DNA of 64,000 bases from NCBI RefSeq assembly GCF_900112245.1, contig NZ_FOYX01000003.1, positions 558,001-622,000 of the forward strand. Direction: 5' to 3'. A program made the translations under genes and the position numbers. This document shows, piece after piece, positions 59,577 through 64,000 of the stretch (positions within the stretch are counted from its first letter, which is position 1; every line of letters starts with the position of its first letter). The DNA comes from Maribacter stanieri. Lineage in GTDB: Bacteria > Bacteroidota > Bacteroidia > Flavobacteriales > Flavobacteriaceae. Under the pieces are notes generated by a model, which saw only the letters and a program-made list of their open reading frames with translations, ran no database searches and was not told the origin of the DNA.

Positions 59577-60806
59577 TTGAAGACATCAAACAAATTGAAA
59601 ATCTTTAATGATCCAATTTACGGATTTATTAGAATTCCCAATACGCTCATTTTTGACCTCATTGCAGATCCTTATTTTCAAAGGCTCCGAAGAATTTCTC
59701 AAATGGGACTATCTTATTTAGTGTATCCTGGGGCACACCATACTAGATTTCATCATGCATTGGGTTGCATGTATTTAATGCAGAAATCAATACAAGTACT
59801 TCGTTTTAAAGGAGTTGAAATAACTCAGAAAGAAGAAGACGGACTTTTAGGAGCTATACTTTTACATGATATTGGGCATGGTCCCTTTTCACATGCTATG
59901 GAGCATAGCATTGTAGAAGGTGTTAGTCATGAGTTTATTTCGCTTCAATTTATGAAGGAACTTAATGAGCGATTTAACGGAAGTTTAACGGAAGCAATTT
60001 CTATTTTCACCGGTAAGCACTCGAAAAAGTTTTTAAATCAATTGGTATCTAGCCAGTTAGATATGGATAGACTTGACTATTTAAAACGAGATAGCTTTTA
60101 TACTGGTGTAGCGGAGGGTAATACCAATGCGGAACGATTAATTACGATGTTAAATGTTGTAGACGGTAATTTAGTAATTGAGGAAAAGGGAATTTATTCG
60201 GTAGAAAAATTTCTTATGGCTCGTCGCTTTATGTACTGGCAAGTGTACTTGCATAAGACTGCAGTAGTCGCAGAACGTTTACTAATTAGTATTCTTAAGA
60301 GAGCACGATCACTTATTGAAAAAGGAGAAACTTTAGTTTGTAGCCAAGCGCTAGATTATTTCTTAACCCACCATATTGATATAAATAATTTTGATAGTGA
60401 TACGTTAGAAAAATTCGCCAAACTTGATGACGTTGATATATTGGCTGCTTTAAAAGAATGGCAAAATTCAAGTGATTTTGTGTTATCCGCTCTTTGCGAG
60501 ATGATAATACATAGAAAGCTATTACATATTAAGGTTAAAAAGGATCCTATTTCTGATAGTAAATTTTTAATTCAACAAAATAAGGTGAAAAAGCGTTACA
60601 ATCTTACAGATGAAGAAGCTTCATACTTTGTTTTCAAGGGAGAGTTAAAGAATAAGGCTTATGATAGGGAACATCAGACTATCAACATTTTAAGAAAAAA
60701 TGGAAAGATAACAGATGTTGCCAAATTATCTGACCACCTTAATTTGAATGCACTTTCAAAAACAGTGACCAAATATTATATGTGTTATCCTAAAGAAGGT
60801 GTTTAA
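59577..60806 (+). CDS. HD domain phosphohydrolase (dGTPase-like), TTG start
   Basis: The 409-residue protein has the HD-domain ligands in ARFHHALG-like form (TRFHHALGCM, around 58-67), LLHDIGHGPFSHAMEHSI (around 93-110) and SSQLDMDRLDYLKRDSFYTG (around 157-176), matching the dNTPase/SAMHD1-like group. No in-frame ATG lies between an upstream stop at 59544 and the TTG at 59577, and the frame reaches the family's opening motif (KIFNDPIYGFIRIPN) within ten codons, so TTG is the likely start. A -7 box lies 31 bases upstream. The substrate may be dGTP or another nucleotide. Confidence 0.88.
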   Translation: MKTSNKLKIFNDPIYGFIRIPNTLIFDLIADPYFQRLRRISQMGLSYLVYPGAHHTRFHHALGCMYLMQKSIQVLRFKGVEITQKEEDGLLGAILLHDIGHGPFSHAMEHSIVEGVSHEFISLQFMKELNERFNGSLTEAISIFTGKHSKKFLNQLVSSQLDMDRLDYLKRDSFYTGVAEGNTNAERLITMLNVVDGNLVIEEKGIYSVEKFLMARRFMYWQVYLHKTAVVAERLLISILKRARSLIEKGETLVCSQALDYFLTHHIDINNFDSDTLEKFAKLDDVDILAALKEWQNSSDFVLSALCEMIIHRKLLHIKVKKDPISDSKFLIQQNKVKKRYNLTDEEASYFVFKGELKNKAYDREHQTINILRKNGKITDVAKLSDHLNLNALSKTVTKYYMCYPKEGV

Positions 60807-60829
60807 CAATTTTTCTTACTTTTACGCTC

Positions 60830-61846
60830 ATGAAATTTACAGCAGGTCAGATTGCAGGTATCTTAGAAGGAGAAGTGCATGGAAATCCAGAAATAGCCGT
60901 ACATAAACTTGCTAAAATCGAGGAAGGCGAAGAAGGTTCCCTTACTTTTTTAGCTAATCCTAAGTATACTTCTTTCATTTACAAGACAAAGGCATCTATA
61001 ACAATAGTAAATAAAAGTTTTGTTCCTGAACAAGATCTTGAAACTACTTTGATTAAAGTTGAAGATGCTTATAAGTCTTTTTCTAAATTGTTAGAATACT
61101 ACAATCAAGTCAAAAACAATAAAGTAGGGATAGAAGAACCTATTTTTAAATCGGACACCGCCACTTATGGTTCCGATGTTTATATAGGAGCTTTTGCTTA
61201 TTTGGGAAATAATGTAACCTTAGGAGATAACGTTAAAGTATATCCTAATGTATATATTGGTGACAATGTAAAAATTGGAAATAATGTTATTCTTTTTGCA
61301 GGTGCAAAAGTTTATTCAGAAACCATAATCGGTAACAATTGTGTAGTAAATAGTGGAGTGGTTTTAGGTGCTGATGGATTTGGTTTTGCGCCAAATGAAG
61401 ATGGGGAGTTTGCGAAAGTACCACAGACCGGTAATGTAATATTAGAAGATAATGTAGATATTGGTGCCGGTACTACCATAGATAGAGCAACTTTAGGTTC
61501 TACTATTTTGAGAAAAGGCGTGAAGTTAGATAACCAAATACAGATTGCACATAATGTTGAAATTGGTGAGCATACCGTTATTGCTGCGCAAACAGGAATA
61601 GCTGGATCTACCAAAATAGGAAAACACTGTATGATTGGTGGACAAGTAGGTATTGTAGGCCATATTGTTATTGGTGATTTTGTGAAAATACAAGCCCAAT
61701 CTGGTATTGGTAGAAATGTAAAAGATAATGAAGTATTGCAGGGTTCACCAGCATTGAATTACGGTGATTTCAACAAATCTTATGTTCATTTTAAGAACTT
61801 ACCAAAAATAATTAGTAGAATCGACACTTTAGAAAAGAAGGACTGA
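60830..61846 (+). CDS. lpxD: UDP-3-O-(3-hydroxyacyl)glucosamine N-acyltransferase
   Basis: The 338-residue enzyme has an N-terminal uridine-binding domain (about 1-100), then a hexapeptide left-handed beta-helix (about 105-310) with catalytic H241 in QIAHNVEIGEH. It adds the N-linked acyl chain to UDP-glucosamine in lipid A synthesis. It starts a lipid A operon: lpxC-fabZ begins two bases after its stop, then lpxA. The HD gene upstream ends 23 bases before it, so read-through into this operon is possible. Confidence 0.95.
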   Translation: MKFTAGQIAGILEGEVHGNPEIAVHKLAKIEEGEEGSLTFLANPKYTSFIYKTKASITIVNKSFVPEQDLETTLIKVEDAYKSFSKLLEYYNQVKNNKVGIEEPIFKSDTATYGSDVYIGAFAYLGNNVTLGDNVKVYPNVYIGDNVKIGNNVILFAGAKVYSETIIGNNCVVNSGVVLGADGFGFAPNEDGEFAKVPQTGNVILEDNVDIGAGTTIDRATLGSTILRKGVKLDNQIQIAHNVEIGEHTVIAAQTGIAGSTKIGKHCMIGGQVGIVGHIVIGDFVKIQAQSGIGRNVKDNEVLQGSPALNYGDFNKSYVHFKNLPKIISRIDTLEKKD

Positions 61847-61848
61847 GG

Positions 61849-63249
61849 ATGAGTACAACAAACAACAAACAAAGAACAATTAGTAAAGAGGTAAGCCTGA
61901 CGGGAGTTGGTTTACATACTGGGAGCAATGTTACCATTAAATTTTTACCTGCAAATGAAAACCACGGTTATGCATTTAAAAGGGTAGACCTAGAAGGAGA
62001 ACCTATAATTCCAGCTGATGCTAACCTTGTTATAAATACACAACGAGGCACCAATTTGGAAAAAAATGGTGTAAAGATTCAAACTTCAGAGCATGTTTTA
62101 GCTGCTTTGGTTGGTCTTGAAATAGATAATGTTTTAATAGAGCTGAACGCTGCTGAACCGCCTATTATGGATGGTTCTTCTAAGTTTTTTGTAGAAGTTT
62201 TGGAGAGTGCTGGTATTGTTGAGCAAGATGCAGTTCGAGAAGAATACATTGTAAAAGATGTTATTTCATTTAAAGATGAAGAAACTGGTAGCGAAATAAC
62301 AATCATTCCCTCAGACGAATATCAAGTGATGACAATGGTAGATTTTGGGACTAAAGTCTTAGGAACTCAAAATGCTACTCTGGATAAAATTTCTGATTTT
62401 AAATCGGAAATTTCTAATGCACGTACATTTAGTTTTTTACACGAGCTGGAAATGCTTTTGGAAAACGGACTTATTAAAGGTGGAGATTTAAATAATGCCA
62501 TTGTTTATGTGGATAAAGAAATTTCTGAAGCTACAATGTCAAAATTAGAGAAGGCTTTTGACAAAAAGAAGCTTTCTGTTAAGGCAAATGGTATTTTAGA
62601 TAATCTAACATTACACCAACCTAACGAAGCTGCAAGACATAAATTATTAGATGTTATTGGAGATTTAGCCTTAATTGGTACACGTATTCGTGGTAAGGTG
62701 ATAGCAAACAAACCAGGGCATTATGTAAATAACCAATTTGCCAAGAAACTGTCTCAAATCATAAAATTAGAAAAACGTAATAAAGTACCAAAGTACGATT
62801 TAAGTTTACCTCCATTAATGGATATCCACAAGATAATGGATATGCTTCCTCACAGACCTCCTTTCTTATTAATAGATCGAATTATTGAGCTTTCTGATGA
62901 GCATGTAGTAGGTATGAAAAATGTTACGATGAACGAACCTTTCTTCGTTGGTCATTTTCCCGGGGCTCCGGTAATGCCAGGTGTACTTCAAGTAGAAGCT
63001 ATGGCGCAAACGGGTGGTATTTTAGTTTTAAGTACTGTTCCTGATCCAGAAAATTATTTGACTTTGTTTATGAAAATAGATAAAGTAAAATTTAAAAGAC
63101 AAGTACTGCCAGGCGATACTTTAATATTTCACTGTAGTTTAATTACACCAATTAGAAGAGGTATTTGTCATATGCAGGCATATGCATACGCTAATGATAA
63201 ATTGGTAAGTGAAGCAGAGTTAATGGCGCAAATAGTTAAAAGAACTTAG
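61849..63249 (+). CDS. lpxC-fabZ: Bifunctional UDP-3-O-acyl-N-acetylglucosamine deacetylase / 3-hydroxyacyl-ACP dehydratase (LpxC-FabZ)
   Basis: The 466-residue fusion joins LpxC (about 1-310) and FabZ (about 318-466). LpxC zinc ligands are H82 in QTSEHVLAAL, H264 and D268 in RHKLLDVIGDLAL, with H291 near. FabZ shows LPHRPPFLLIDRI, catalytic H369 in FFVGHFPGAPVMPG and E383 in QVEAMAQTGG. The fusion is a known Bacteroidota trait. It ties lipid A entry to supply of the hydroxyacyl chain from fatty acid synthesis. It follows lpxD by two bases and leads straight into lpxA. Confidence 0.96.
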   Translation: MSTTNNKQRTISKEVSLTGVGLHTGSNVTIKFLPANENHGYAFKRVDLEGEPIIPADANLVINTQRGTNLEKNGVKIQTSEHVLAALVGLEIDNVLIELNAAEPPIMDGSSKFFVEVLESAGIVEQDAVREEYIVKDVISFKDEETGSEITIIPSDEYQVMTMVDFGTKVLGTQNATLDKISDFKSEISNARTFSFLHELEMLLENGLIKGGDLNNAIVYVDKEISEATMSKLEKAFDKKKLSVKANGILDNLTLHQPNEAARHKLLDVIGDLALIGTRIRGKVIANKPGHYVNNQFAKKLSQIIKLEKRNKVPKYDLSLPPLMDIHKIMDMLPHRPPFLLIDRIIELSDEHVVGMKNVTMNEPFFVGHFPGAPVMPGVLQVEAMAQTGGILVLSTVPDPENYLTLFMKIDKVKFKRQVLPGDTLIFHCSLITPIRRGICHMQAYAYANDKLVSEAELMAQIVKRT

Positions 63250-63250
63250 A

Positions 63251-64000
63251 ATGAATCAACCTTTAGCCTATATTCATCCAGGCGCTAAAATATCTAAAAA
63301 TGTTGTAGTTGAACCTTTTACTACCATTCATAACAATGTAACAATTGGTGATGGTACATGGATAGGTTCTAACGTCACCATAATGGAAGGAGCTCGTATT
63401 GGAAAAAATTGCAATATATTTCCGGGTGCCGTTATTTCTGCATCTCCTCAAGATTTAAAGTATGACGGAGAAGAAACAACCGTAGTTATTGGAGATAATA
63501 CTACTATTAGAGAGTGTGCTACAATCCACAAAGGAACATCAGACCGTATGAAAACGGTAATTGGCAAGAATTGTTTAATCATGGCATATTGCCATATTGC
63601 TCATGATTGCCTAGTTGGTGACAATTGTATATTTTCAAATAATTCTACCCTGGCAGGTCATGTAACCATTGGCGACAATGTTATTCTGGCGGGTTTAGTT
63701 GCTGTGCATCAATTTGTATCGGTAGGTCAACATGCTTTTGTAACTGGCGGATCTTTAGTTAGAAAAGATGTGCCACCTTATGTGAAAGCAGCAAGAGAGC
63801 CATTATCATACGTAGGTATTAATTCTGTAGGATTAAGAAGGAGAGGCTTTATATCTGATAAGATTAGAGAGATACAGAATATCTATCGTATTCTATATCA
63901 AAAAAATTATAATAATTCTCAAGCAGTACAAATAATTGAAGCTGAAATGGAGGCAACTCCTGAGCGCGATGAAATTTTACAATTTATTCGCGATTCCCAA
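63251..64000 (+). CDS. lpxA: UDP-N-acetylglucosamine O-acyltransferase, truncated by window end
   Basis: From the ATG at 63251, one base after the lpxC-fabZ stop, 250 codons run to the window end without a stop. The frame has the hexapeptide helix (VTIGDGTWIGSNVTIMEG and similar), catalytic H118 in AYCHIAHDC, GGSLVRKDVPPYVKAARE and the C-terminal helical domain (GLRRRGFISDKIREIQ). The usual length is about 260 residues, so only a few codons are missing. LpxA starts lipid A synthesis by O-acylating UDP-GlcNAc. Confidence 0.95.
   Translation, partial: MNQPLAYIHPGAKISKNVVVEPFTTIHNNVTIGDGTWIGSNVTIMEGARIGKNCNIFPGAVISASPQDLKYDGEETTVVIGDNTTIRECATIHKGTSDRMKTVIGKNCLIMAYCHIAHDCLVGDNCIFSNNSTLAGHVTIGDNVILAGLVAVHQFVSVGQHAFVTGGSLVRKDVPPYVKAAREPLSYVGINSVGLRRRGFISDKIREIQNIYRILYQKNYNNSQAVQIIEAEMEATPERDEILQFIRDSQ

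Overview
The window is AT-rich chromosomal DNA from a member of the Flavobacteriaceae (Bacteroidota), probably a marine one. The assignment rests on several independent signs: flavobacterial promoters with a TAnnTTTG -7 box, the type IX secretion regulator PorX, an LpxC-FabZ fusion between lpxD and lpxA, a bacillithiol gene (bshB1), TonB receptors with carboxypeptidase-like domains, a FecI/FecR/TonB trio, and many MKK-type lipoproteins. Almost everything is core or family-typical. I see no phage, insertion sequence, CRISPR array or defence island.

Layout. 1-8 kb: the end of a cytochrome c assembly gene (ccsA-like), an M14 peptidase lipoprotein, a Cys/Met-metabolism PLP enzyme with bshB1, and two paralogous TPR sensor kinases. 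8-19 kb: tRNA-His, then secreted hydrolases (M28, SGNH, S10), a Tat-exported Gfo/Idh-type oxidoreductase, and a collagen-repeat PhoX-like lipoprotein followed by a two-haem peroxidase. 18.6-24 kb: a DUF2400-CPBP-ABC ATPase operon, folE, and a SorAB-like sulfite dehydrogenase. 23.7-28.6 kb: a TonB receptor with a lipoprotein and a Cys/His-bearing small membrane protein, which may be a metal-uptake cassette, plus short conserved proteins. 28.7-32.3 kb: serA, serC, a LuxC-like acyl-CoA reductase and a divergent ferredoxin. 32.5-37.3 kb: a FecI/FecR-controlled TonB receptor.

37.4-48.9 kb: ychF, cbpM-cbpA, parE-parC, mscL, a fatty acid hydroxylase-family protein, a second Tat-exported oxidoreductase and a TerC protein. 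49-57 kb: an XRE regulator divergent from an M14 peptidase with a 16-bp perfect operator-like palindrome between them, an Lrp/AsnC regulator, DinB, aroB, proline dehydrogenase and alanine dehydrogenase. 57-64 kb: a 43-residue exported peptide, tsaE, porX, an HD hydrolase, and the lipid A genes lpxD, lpxC-fabZ and lpxA (cut by the window end).

How the genes work together. SerA and SerC give two steps of serine synthesis. LpxD, LpxC-FabZ and LpxA cover early lipid A synthesis. ParE and ParC make topoisomerase IV. CbpM modulates CbpA. SorA passes electrons to SorB. FecI and FecR control the neighbouring TonB receptor. The candidates most worth a second look are the XRE/M14 operator, the TonB/Cys-His membrane protein cassette with its 22-bp dyad, the folE leader dyad, the collagen-PhoX/peroxidase pair, and a recurrent pattern of interlocked stop codons at convergent gene ends. 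None amounts to proof of a new system.
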